Source: Phoronis australis
Taxonomy: Eukaryota; Phoronida; Phoronidae
DNA length: 53,572 bases
Direction of reading: 5' to 3'
Assembly (NCBI GenBank): GCA_002633005.1
Contig: NMRA01000649.1
Coordinates: 172,807-226,378 of the forward strand
Each line of letters starts with the position of its first letter. The first letter of the stretch is position 1. This document shows, piece by piece, positions 1-9,770 of the stretch. The translations under genes and the position numbers were made by a program. The notes beneath the pieces were generated by a model. It did not search any database, had not been told where the DNA came from, and worked only from the letters and a program-made list of their open reading frames with translations.

Positions 1-950
1 GCTTTTTACTAAGTTGCCTTTCAAGAGAGGACTACCCGGTCCGGATGCAGGAAATTCCCCGGCAGTCAGGGGCACGATCCAACCTAGCTACGGGATTTCT
101 CCCCGCAAGTAGAGAGAAAGAGAGAGCGAGAGAGACAGAGGGTGACAGGTTGATTAACATAAGTAATATTAGCTCATAATACAATTTACAGAGTACAATA
201 AAACAAACAAAAAACATGATCACAACCCGCAAAGTATAGGCCATATGTGCGCAAGGCTACTGACCGGCGACTGCTTTGAAGTAAATCTAATAACAATTCA
301 TTTATCAATGTCTAACATAACAACGACAATATTGACCAAAATCGTTACATTATCACACACGTAGTGAACTTCTGTTTTAGGCTTATTTTACAGCTGTCCT
401 TTGCCGTCTTCGTTGGGGAATAAATTTCACGGGGAAGAAATTTTATGCCTTAGACATAAAATAACTTCCCCTCAATACCGCGCATGCGCAACAGGGTCAG
501 ATTGGGAAGGAATTTTACGTGACACTAGCTCAACTCGGGTATTTGGGCGTGTCTGGCGGGGCTAACCCACCGCAAGATTTGTCTGGCCGTTTTCATTCGC
601 GATACCTGGGCTCACGGTGAATATCTTGCAACTGGTTTCATGCGGTTACCTCGTGGATTGATCTAGCTCATTTTTACCTTGTTTATAACCGTCTGGCTGA
701 TACTCCCCACCACTGAAACTGTCTGGCGGTGGCCAGTTTTGATACAGTGCATTACGCAGTAGGCACTGAAGGCATTTAGAAGTGGTTACCAGAAAAGTTG
801 ATTTAGCTCTTATTTTGAGTGTAATTCTCTTGGCTCCCCTGACCACACCCACCAGAGCGAACCTGCAAGACGGCCATTTCCAAGCATGAGCATCCATAGA
901 GCACTGTGGCACCAAAGAAAGTTGGTTACCTTTTCATGACTTAAAAAGCT
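1..950. other. no supportable gene
   Basis: I see no convincing coding region here. A short GA-rich run lies near 111-140. An imperfect hairpin at 431-471 has 17-base arms (GGGGAAG then AAATTTTATG on the left and the complement on the right) around a short loop. The rest is unassigned AT-rich DNA. Confidence 0.5.
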
Positions 951-1139
951 CTGGAATCCAGATCTATAAGGCTGTATTTTTGCACGTCACTTAATTTGGT
1001 AAAGGTGTCGGAAACCTCCTCTATCGAGTCTGTTGCTCGGACGAACTCGGCGAGGTCGTGTACCATTGACACTGATTTGTTGTCAACACCAGGTTTTTCT
1101 TCATTGACTGAAGATTTATTAAGTGGGCCTAGGCGTACG
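951..1139 (-). pseudogene. coding-like repeat, copy 1 of 3 (unidentified protein)
   Basis: On the minus strand this open stretch of about 60 codons contains SMVHDLAEFVRATDSIEEVS. The copy at 19690-20200 reads SMVHNLADFIRTTNLIEEIS, and the copy at 28965-29310 has SFMHNLVDFVRETNL. The first two share 14 of 20 residues, and most differences are conservative (D/N, E/D, V/I), so an ancestral protein-coding sequence is likely. I do not recognise the family. Three copies within 28 kb point to a mobile element or a recently expanded gene. Boundaries are those of the open frame, not of an exon. Confidence 0.45.
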
Positions 1140-1572
1140 TGTACTTATTCCTGCCTGTGAACAGACACCCGTGTCCATATTGAGGTTTTCTGTAAAAACA
1201 CCGTAGTTAAACGTCTGTTTTTAGGAACAGAGGCTATAGTGAAGCTGAACGGAAACGAGTACAATTATGTGCATCATTATGCATGTCAATCAAACGATCC
1301 ACAAGTACAGTATACATTGTAAGTCTCAACAGATTCCGCGATAGCTTTCGATGTGGAATTTCAAAAAACGTGATATATATTGCCATTAGCAACAACCAAA
1401 TTTGCATATAACAAACCTATTTTCTGCTTATTCGTCCATTGGTCGATTTTAAGACACCCACTAGCTGCTTTTTGAGAGCTCTCTCTCGCTGCTGCTTACT
1501 GCCAGGCATGTTCGTTAACTAGAATGACCCTCTTACCCCTTGGTGAAGTCATCACGAGAGCACTGATTCACC

Positions 1573-1690
1573 GTAAAATGTTACATTTTACGTTGGTACG
1601 CCTCTCCTATAATGTAACAAGTTGTAATTGTTACAATTTGCGTCTGATGCACATGCAAGAAATGTACCAGTGTTACATTTTACGAATACA
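1573..1690 (+). repeat. left inverted terminal region
   Basis: It holds GTAAAATGTTAC, then ATTTTACGTTGGTA, then CCTCTCCTATAATGTAACAA. The same order appears in reverse complement at 7393-7494. Further GTTACATTTTACG motifs follow to 1690, as expected for subterminal transposase-binding repeats. Confidence 0.5.
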
Positions 1691-2424
1691 TATTCAAGAG
1701 TTTTCACGATATTTGTCACTCGGAGGGAAACGGTTCACACATTTAACGCCAGCTTTCCCGGGTTGTTGAAATGAAATTCTGTCAAATGTGCCAGCTCGAA
1801 TTAATAGACGTGTCCCTATGTGAATTCCAATGTTTCTTAACACGAATAGTTTTATTGGTATAGCAGTTGCAGATCTGCGTTTTCAGTAAAGGGGGGATTA
1901 GGATTCGCGCGAATCCGAAATGTACAGCCGCGAGTAGGAGGAGGTATGGAGAGGGTTTTTGTTGCCAATTTTGTTTTCCTGGGGACATTTTCTTAATTTG
2001 TATTTTGATGTTGTCCCGGGGACAACTGAAGTTCAATTGATGAAAACGTGTTTATTTCATCAAAAACAAATTAAACAAAAGCATGAAGTTCATTACATAT
2101 CTATATTTCAAAATAACCACCTATCAAAAAACGCTGACAAAAATCAAAGGTGTGATATGTGGATATTGCTTTTCTACAAAGAATTCCACTTGCCTACTGG
2201 AATGCTCTCGGAGAGGCAGTCCGAACTAAAACTCAAAATTCCTTAAACAATACACGACATGCCACCTCTTCAAACTTAATTGATAAAGACTTACTCGAAC
2301 ACTGATATTTAAGTTTAAAACATTTAGTGTAACTGTGACGGGACGTTCGTAACTTTACGGTTATTGTTATTCTTATTTAGTTGCAAATGTTCAGTTATTC
2401 TTATGCTAATGTCTTTGTTGCATC

Positions 2425-4655
2425 TCAGTGCGCCTTTGTTTCGTGGGCCATGCGGGCGCGACTGTATGTGTCGGGCACTTCGCTAGCGACAGGCTTAGGA
2501 GAAGGGAGTTTCCTTCCTTTACTTACATGAAATTGATCGTCATCATGTGTAACTGAACTGAACGTATGCCTGATGAGGAAAAATACACATTTTTGATGCT
2601 CAGTGGAGACTTGCTCTGTTACATAACATAGACAGTAAAGCCCCAATTTTGTCAATTTGTCTTGACCCAGCAGATGAAGTCCACAACAGACGTTCATTTC
2701 CAGTATATCTTTCTTATGTGGTACCACACTAGCCCGCAGCTGATCACAGGACCAATCGATAACCACGTTTGCCACCACCTTTTTATAGCGGGACAATATC
2801 TTTTGGATTCCTTTGCTTAGACCGCTGTGTTTTCCAGCTGTTCTGAAAATCTCATGCTGAACAGATAGATCAGTGTACTAGTTTACAAAATGGAGTTTGT
2901 CGGTTACTTCAGGTCGGATGTACAAAGGACACAATGATCGGTACATTTCAGGGTCACAAGTATGCCTGTTGCATTGCTCAAAGTGTTTTTGGACAATGTG
3001 ACAGAATGCCGTACTTACTAACGACAGCGAATATGTATTTTTTACATTTGCATGCCAACTTTCAATAGCGACCTTTTCCAGCAGCTCGGGAGGGTGTATT
3101 TGTACCCTGGCATTTTCTGTTATGCCTCTTATCATTTCCCTGCCTTCATCGGTGACCCCAAAACCGGCAGCGATGCTCTCTCCGCAGAGTTCTTCGTTTT
3201 CTATCTCTTCTGTATCACCGGCATTATCTCTCTCTTTGTTAGTCGCGTACGCCTCTCTATCTAAAACGACGTCAACGAAAGACTCGTTTTCTTTACTTTC
3301 TCCCTCTTGTGTACCGGTATATGTATTTTCTACGTACATCACCTCGTCACTAATATTTTCACCAACATCTCTTTCCGGTTGTTCCTCATAATCCTCATTT
3401 ATGTCCTCACCTTGATCGATACATTGTAAAAGGATGTTTAGAGTACTGTCCTGAACGGTAATAGAAAGATAGTGCTCCCCTTCACCTTCTGGAAATAACC
3501 CAAAGGGAACAATGGCAAATTCCAGTGATTGACATAATGGTGGTGTTGGTTGGACCTCTACTCGACACTGTTAACATCTGCATGCTGTAATGACAGCACA
3601 ATGCTAAAAGTGTAAGATGGTCACCACAGAAATTAGTCTTTTCCATAGATCTCGTGTAATCGTCTGGCAGCCCAGCAATGAAATCCTTAAAGGCTGCACA
3701 GTGCTCACGAATGTAACCAAATGCTTCTTGCCGCAACTGCAAAGGTGTAAGGTGAATAGATATCCTAAGGAGTTGATGTGCTAAGACTTCAAACTAGCAA
3801 CTCCCTGCGGCTTCACAGGGGTCTAGCAACACTCGGACGCCATGATGAGCCTGGAGGAAGTCACTGACTATGTCCTGGTGTTTCTTTACCACGAAATACT
3901 TCTGTCTGTGCTTCTGCTTCATAAGAATTTCATGACGCACATCTTGAGACCTGTTTTTCCAAAGACTTTGCTTAAAAGAAGTCGTACTCGTGACATCCAC
4001 TGCTGAAAACCATTCGACAGCATTCGACGTTTACCAGGTCTCGAAAACCGAACGCAATACTTTTATTTTACGATTTTTCTTTGTTCAACTCGTAATTTAC
4101 GCGAACGTTACTCATACTAATTAATTTCATTTGCCATCTCTTGTTTCTAATCTTAGCGGTTACAGGTGTAGGGTAAGCGCGATTGTTTAACTTTGCGTAA
4201 GCTTTTTGGTTTCGCTTTGATTTTGACAAACAGTTTCTGATAGTGTCCTCGGAAATATTGGCATACGCGTCCTTCAGTTTATGAGAAATAGCTCTTGTTC
4301 CGCTGCCAAAGTTTTTGTGGAACTGTGTATTTACAATTTGTGAGACTGTATCTTTTGCAATAACTTCTTTCATTTTATAATACAGTTTACCCTCTTTTAC
4401 TGAGTAGTCTTTAATTCTGTAAAACTATACTTTTGCAGTGTTCTGCTCGGCTGTACGCTGCTTTACAAGTACCTTAAACGTCCCTGATGCTAACTGCGTG
4501 ATTGTGTCATATTGCTGTCGCGTAATTAAGCGAATATATTCTGAACAGCGTCTTCTCTTTTTGAAGACTATTTCTGTTTTCCTAAATCGAAGGGCTTCAT
4601 TCTGTACCTGAAAACATTTTGAAAACATAAGTAATAAAACAAAGCTGTATGGCAA
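2425..4655 (-). pseudogene. integrase zinc-domain + OTU-like protease transposon gene, broken
   Basis: Reading down the minus strand, the first part (4655-4068, one in-frame TAG near 4428) resembles the N-terminal zinc-binding region of Gypsy/Ginger integrases: FHKNFGSGTRAISHKLKD, then DTIRNCLSKSKRN, then WQMKLISMSN where a catalytic Asp (WQxDL) would be expected. The DDE core that should follow is absent. From about 4000 an OTU-like domain begins: GSC followed directly by TAG at the catalytic-Cys region, then LAHQLL, NFCGDHLTLLALCCHYSMQM, and after a frameshift near 3545 GEGEHYLSI with the likely catalytic His. The frame continues through a TAG near 2878 into a C-terminal region ending at 2425. 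The family assignment is from remembered motif patterns. Confidence 0.5.
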
Positions 4656-5258
4656 CGCTGAACATTATCAATAGCTGTATGTGACGGATGATTTGACATT
4701 TGTTCCATATTAGCATTAATGGGAACTATTTGTCGACCACTTGCATTCAAACACTAACTGTGGTAAGCAAAATATGAAATTAACAGACCATCTAAACACG
4801 CTCACCCTTTCGTTGACAACTGAGAATTTAACGCTCGACTGTAACAGTGAGATTCTTGTCACTTTATGAGAACACCTTACAAACGTAGCATCACCATAGG
4901 CGGATTTAGGGGGGGCCAGGGGGCCCGCCCCCCCCCCTTGGCTGCCGCAAAAAAAATAAAACTATGAGAGCGTAAGGAAATGTTCAGTTTATTAATTAAC
5001 CCCGGTAATTAAAATTATACGGATGAAAAAAGTATTTAAATGTGTGCAGTTTTAGTGTTGGGGGGTGGGGGGGGCTCAAATCCAATTTCAAGTGTCAAAT
5101 TCGGAACTCATCGCATTCGTAACGGAACTATGGCTAAGTATAGGCTCTCCCGCGACATCCCAGGCGACCAGCAGTGGCGCTGCGCACTACGACTCCGTTT
5201 CCGTCGTCTGCTCCACTGTGCAATGAATAAAATTTACTTCATTTTTTAAAGAGTGACG

Positions 5259-5285
5259 ATGGAAAAACAGAAGCTGCTGGTAAGA
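5259..5285 (+). other. relic start codon and splice donor in element A
   Basis: ATG (5259) opens seven codons reading MEKQKLL and runs straight into GTAAGA, a strong 5' splice site. The second element copy keeps the same arrangement (MKKQKLL, then GTAAGA). This would fit a nonautonomous element that kept the first exon and donor of an autonomous parent. That reading is inference. Confidence 0.3.
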
Positions 5286-5570
5286 TGTGAATTTTAATCG
5301 AAGCCTTCGTGAATCACTCAGAAACTTGCAATACCCTCTTTGTCAAACCTTATCTTTTTTAAGACGATTTCCAAAGCAATCCCGTCATTATTGACAACAC
5401 GAAACGGATTTGGTCTTTTGAGCATTTGAAGACTATTTTAAATACGACAAATTTGTTAAGAATCGATGGCACAAAACGTGTAATAAACATTATAAAAAGA
5501 AGTAGGTTTCGCGCGCAAACGCTGTGGACCATAAACAAGTAGGTCTCTAAATAGAAGAGTAGTAGTTAAG

Positions 5571-5680
5571 TCGTGGTGGTGTAGTGGTAACGCACTCGCG
5601 TGCTATGCTCCAGGTCGTGAGTTCGAATCTTTGCAGCGTGCAGCTTTTCCTGTTTGACACGTTCTCCTTGTTTTTTTTTT
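5571..5680 (+). promoter_or_regulatory. tRNA-like pol III promoter in element A
   Basis: An A-box-like TGGTGTAGTGG (5577-5587) and a B-box-like AGTTCGAATCT (5620-5630) lie 43 bases apart, the tRNA spacing. The D-arm can pair partly, but the anticodon and T arms are decayed, so this is a tRNA-derived head, not a functional tRNA gene. A run of ten T at 5671-5680 would terminate pol III. The inverted copy at 15200-15306 keeps both boxes and a T run. Confidence 0.55.
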
Positions 5681-5861
5681 GCTTTTTTTCTTGGATAATA
5701 CTTCATGAATCAAGGAAAATGTTTGATTTTTAGAGGTAAAAACAGACCCCCCATTCGGTGCTATGCGCATCTACAGTCGTGGTTCAGTTTGCGCAAATGC
5801 TTACGGCTGGACAAAATGTTGGGCCCCCCCTTGTGATATCCTACATCCGCCACTGATCACT

Positions 5862-7392
5862 GATTATTATCTCCGCCCAACAAGTGGTGTTACCGACGAA
5901 ATCAATTCTTGCAAACTTCAGCCTGCCTTTGAGACATCAAACAAACCTGCTCGTCACTTCAAAGCAATGTTGCGCCTCTTTCATTAGATGTTCTGTCGTA
6001 TCTTTCCCAAAACGAAACAGCGCGTGCGCAACAGAACAACAAAACAACAAAACGTCGATCACTGGACTAAAAGCGCTCAAAGAATCAGCTACAGAGTGCT
6101 ACTTGGCCGGCGAGTGACAACTTCTAAAAGACAATGTGGCTCAAGGAAATATAATTACACATTTATCTGCAAGCACGTTGACAGACTTTTCCAGTTTAAG
6201 AAGGGCGAGCCAATACTTTTAAAACGTGGCGGCGTAGTCCCATGTTTTAAACATCTCTTAAAAGATGAAAGAGATATCAATGTTCTGATAAAGTCAAACT
6301 TGTTTGTTATTTTAGAAGTGTTTGTTGGTCCGAGCCATATATGTTAAGACTGGACATTGTACTACCAACGAAGAGCCATTTTTATGTTGCAGGTTGCAGT
6401 CAACCACACGCGTAGTTGTGGACAGATATTTGGTACATTTAATCTTTTGCTACATCACATAAAAACGCATACTTAACACTATCGCTGACTTCGAAGTTGG
6501 CCGTTTTTGTTCAATGAAATCTTTTTCAAATCTTAGTGTTCTTCCAGGAAAATAGGGTCCCATTCCACATATCAAATCTAATGACCCGTAGACTGCAATC
6601 ACATTCGATTAGTCGCTAGTTCTCGAAAAACGTCGGTCTGCAGAGTTCAACTTAACGCAATTTTTAACTAACACACCATCGTTGAACGAGCCCCAGTCTC
6701 TTGAAAAGGACTGTTTTCAATAAGAAACAAAAAATGGTAACATGGTGTGTATCCTCACGTTTAGATGTAAGTAGCAAATGATTACAGTCTGAATTCAGTT
6801 TTTCGTGGCGAACTACACAAGAATATAATCATATCACAAACAATACCGAGCTTGCCGATAGTTCAGATGTAATAATTATTTGGCGCACGTTTAAACACAA
6901 TTTTAAATCTCAACCTCCTCGTTTCCAAAAAGTAGGCCCACTCTGCACCCACAGCTGTCAAGGCGTTTCTCATAATATCGATAAGGTTGAACCTAGGACT
7001 CTTTAAAATTATTTTGAATCTGCACCCGCTGTCCATTATGGGAAGCCTCTTGAAAAGCTTGAACCATAAACGAGACGGTTTTAAAATCTTTGAAGACCAT
7101 GTTGTATTAGCACTTTCCTAAACTTGTATTATGTATATTACACTGTGCCTTCGTAAAATAAATTCAATGATAATAATAATAAAAAATAATAATAACAATA
7201 GTAATATTAATAGTAATAGTAGTAAGAATTAAACTCTAGTGTTCCGTGCAGCTACTCTTGTCTTTTACAACATTCTAATCCCGGGTATGTTTGTGATGTA
7301 TGTATGTATATGTGCGTGCGTGAGTGTTATAATTTTGTACTGTGAAATATTTTGTTAAAATAAATGTATGTAAAAACATAATAATTACATAA
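5862..7392. other. interior of the Ginger-like element, no gene assigned
   Basis: This is the 5' side (in gene orientation) of the integrase/OTU remnant. Open frames on both strands (for example plus 5988-6347) show no family I recognise. A TAA/TAG-rich microsatellite lies at about 7168-7230, followed by a short TATG/TGTG run near 7296-7325. Confidence 0.35.
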
Positions 7393-7494
7393 GTGTAACA
7401 ACTTGTTACATTTTAGGAGAGGTCTACCAACGTAAAATGTAACAATGTCGTAAAACGTAACAGTTGTTACATTTTACGAAATTGTAACATTTTA
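7393..7494 (-). repeat. right inverted terminal region
   Basis: Reverse complement partner of 1573-1636, with about 45 extra bases of GTAAAACGTAACA-type repeats. Five copies or variants of TGTTACATTTTACG occur in about 100 bases. Confidence 0.5.
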
Positions 7495-7823
7495 CTGCGT
7501 ATCAGAGCACGTGCGTTTGTGGTTCGTCGGTGTCTTTGAAACTGTCAATCTGTTGAAGCGTCCTGTGGTCGTCTGTAGGCCTGAGATAATGTTATCTACA
7601 ACAACTACCAGGCGAAGTTCTTGCGGTCTGATGTCACTATGCAAAGCGGTTGGATTCAGAAGAGCAGTTAGGCTTCGAAATCATTACTAGTTTTGTTATT
7701 ATTGTAATTAATAATGGCTGTAGTAATTTGTGTTGGTGTCCAGCCGATACCTGGACCTTTTCGGCGGCGGGGGAGGTTCCATCGAAGTCCCGAACCCCCC
7801 TGACTACCGGCCCGTTTAACGGG

Positions 7824-8556
7824 AATTTTCATTTATATGGCTTGGATGTCCACAAGGTGGTTCAAACGATTTTTCAACCGGTTAGGTATGGTAGAAATGT
7901 GTGACTCACAATATATAGAGTTCGACTTTGTCAAAATATAAGCTGTAGCCACCAGCGTGACCCAGTAAGGACGAGGCCGACTATAAAAAGGTTAAGTTTT
8001 TTGTTTACGCTGCCTCCAAGCGGTATTGTCATCAGACGTGTCCGACGCTGTAAGTCTATCTCCTTAGGTCAGTTTTGGATGTATAATCTAAAAACTACTT
8101 CTACCTTGGGGAACAGTGAATCTCATAGACTATGCTCAGAGCACGTTTACAGTGACAGCGACTGTCTATCAATAGTTTGTGAAAAAACCATGATATGCCT
8201 GGGGCATGTTGGAGTTGAAAGGGTAAAAAAACATAGGCAGCCGCTAAACAATAATCTCTATACACGAAGCGATTTTTCAATAGCAAGAATTTTGAGTGAT
8301 TAACAAGTACGGCGTAATAGGTACCCTGGAATGGCGGGTTTAGGCCCTTACGCCAGCAAGTGAAACTGCACTGACGGGTCAAAGGTGTCCTAAGGAGAGG
8401 TCAGAACAATTTTCGAAGGGATACCGCCCGCATAAGGCTCAACTATGGCTTACGTCCTACGACGTTTTTATCCTGTACGTAAAGGATGGTGATCCCTTTC
8501 CCCCAAAACTTGCTAGCGAGCTGCGCCTATTTCGAAAGTAGACGAATGCGTGAGGT
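7824..8556 (+). repeat. dispersed repeat R1, copy 1
   Basis: Homologous along its length, in direct orientation, to 41059-41876. Shared stretches include TGTCCACAAGGT, TTTCAACCGGTTAG, GAAATGTGTGACTC, GTAGCCACCA and CTTCTACCTTGGG. A TATAAA box is kept in both (7982 here, 41291 there). No ORF or clear terminal repeat is visible. A diverged solo LTR or a promoter duplication are possible explanations. Confidence 0.6.
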
Positions 8557-9023
8557 AATACATAGATATGAATTAAAGCTAAGGACAAAGGTTTGGAAGT
8601 AGTTGCTGAGAAAACTAATTGATAGCCTCCTAAGTATATGCTCTAGACATGAAAGATTTTTACTTAGCGGATAAGTAATTCACTATTTTCCATCGTGCTA
8701 CCTATTAACGCTTTTAGACTCATTCGCTTATACTTGAAGCTGCTCTTACATGTACATCCGGAATTAGGCGCATGGTTTAAGCTACAGCTTTTCGTAGGAT
8801 TAATTGCTGCATCTAGAGTCATGTGAGAACATGAGGCCTGTTATGCAATGCTGCTTAAAGCAATTTCCGAATATACTTTAATGTAACAGTCAAACGTGTT
8901 TTAATTCTAAACTAAACGACGGACTGTGGAAACACTAGTTTCCCTCTCGAAAACTGATATGTGCAACTTGGAGTTTTGGATACTTATATCTTGTGACCTG
9001 TACCCATTTATCTTCCAGTCAAT

Positions 9024-9512
9024 ATGTCTGACAACGGCAATCAGGAAAACGATTACGTTCTGTTCTACGACGACGATGACAAGGATGCCGCCCAGGAATA
9101 CCACCAGGAACTGTCGGATACGTTCACAGGGTGTCTGTACGACAAAGCCCCAACTACTCCTGAAAGCGACTCTAATACGGAAAACAATCTTTCTATTTTG
9201 AGTACAAGTCGCGTGTTTCTGGTATACATGACTAAAAATCTGTGCAAGAACAAAAAAAGGGGTGTAAAGCACGCAATTTTCACAGCTTTGAATAATTGTT
9301 TGAAGGATAAGGAGTATAAGAAAAAACTTAAACTGTACTACCCGGAGACAAAGGAAGCGGTGGGAGGAATGGAAAAGAAGTTGCATCTTGACGATATCCC
9401 TTGTTTAGAAAGAAACAGCAGTACCTACAAAAACGATCTAAACCAGACCTTCGGCAAAGAGGCCTCAGGTAAAAAATACAATGTTCCTTTAGAGATAAAA
9501 ATCAGCACTTAA
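9024..9512 (+). CDS. TIR-like domain protein, candidate last exon
   Basis: An intact 162-codon frame starts at ATG a few bases after a good splice acceptor (pyrimidine-rich CCATTTATCTTCCAG). The N-terminal half has the order of a TIR fold: strand A DYVLFYDDDDKDAAQEYHQE, a box-2-like CLYDKAPTTPES, strand D SRVFLVYMTKNL and a following helix with HAIFTALNNCL. TIR domains act in innate immune signalling or as NAD-consuming enzymes; no catalytic Glu can be assigned here. The C-terminal 50 residues are lysine- and acid-rich without a known domain. AATAAA follows at 9741. An upstream exon is likely but not seen. The fold is inferred from pattern only. Confidence 0.4.
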   Translation: MSDNGNQENDYVLFYDDDDKDAAQEYHQELSDTFTGCLYDKAPTTPESDSNTENNLSILSTSRVFLVYMTKNLCKNKKRGVKHAIFTALNNCLKDKEYKKKLKLYYPETKEAVGGMEKKLHLDDIPCLERNSSTYKNDLNQTFGKEASGKKYNVPLEIKIST

Positions 9513-9740
9513 ATGGATGTTTATTTCATTGATAGCAGCTAGATCAACCAATATCCTTAAGCACTCATGAACCCGTCTTCTACCACAAAAAAATTTTGAG
9601 TAAGACCGCTTAGCTCACCCTTATAAAGCTGGTTTGACACTGAAACTTCATCAAATTTGAGGGATTTTGGCGCTTCGAAAGAACTGACAATTCATAACTG
9701 CTTCATACGGTGTCTCATTTTATGAGCTGGGCATGATCTC

Positions 9741-9750
9741 AATAAATAAA
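9741..9750 (+). terminator. polyadenylation signal AATAAATAAA
   Basis: Two overlapping AATAAA hexamers lie about 230 bases past the stop codon at 9512, a plausible 3' end for the TIR-like gene. Confidence 0.4.
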
Positions 9751-9770
9751 GAACTATCAGTTATTTCCAA

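Larger units (their letters stand above)
4895..5855 (+). mobile_element. nonautonomous DNA element A (961 bp, 5-bp TSD ATCAC)
   Basis: It begins CATAGGCGGATTTAGG and ends CCTACATCCGCCACTG, imperfect terminal inverted repeats with CA...TG ends. ATCAC flanks both sides exactly (4890-4894 and 5856-5860). A second full copy lies in reverse complement at 15012-15994, also with a perfect 5-bp duplication. Homology runs the whole length. It sits inside the larger 1573-7494 element and is therefore younger. The GGCGGATYYAGG end is common in hAT-type and related animal elements, but 5-bp duplications leave the superfamily open. No transposase is present. Confidence 0.75.
1573..7494. mobile_element. 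decayed Ginger-like DNA transposon (composite)
   Basis: Sequences at 1573-1636 and 7393-7494 are inverted relatives. Both carry the CCTCTCCTA..ATGTAACAAGTTGT segment and GTTACATTTTACG motifs facing inward. They bracket a minus-strand remnant (2425-4655) with an integrase zinc-binding-like region followed by an OTU cysteine-peptidase-like domain. That domain combination, with inverted repeats of 40-270 bp, is known from Ginger1 DNA transposons. I could not find a convincing 4-bp CCGG/CCGT target duplication, so the exact ends are uncertain. A 961-bp element is nested at 4895-5855. Dead: the DDE core is missing and stops and frameshifts are present. Confidence 0.4.

Noticed and set aside
5574-5640. 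Functional tRNA gene
   Set aside because: Only the A and B boxes and part of the D arm are preserved; the anticodon and T arms do not fold in either copy.
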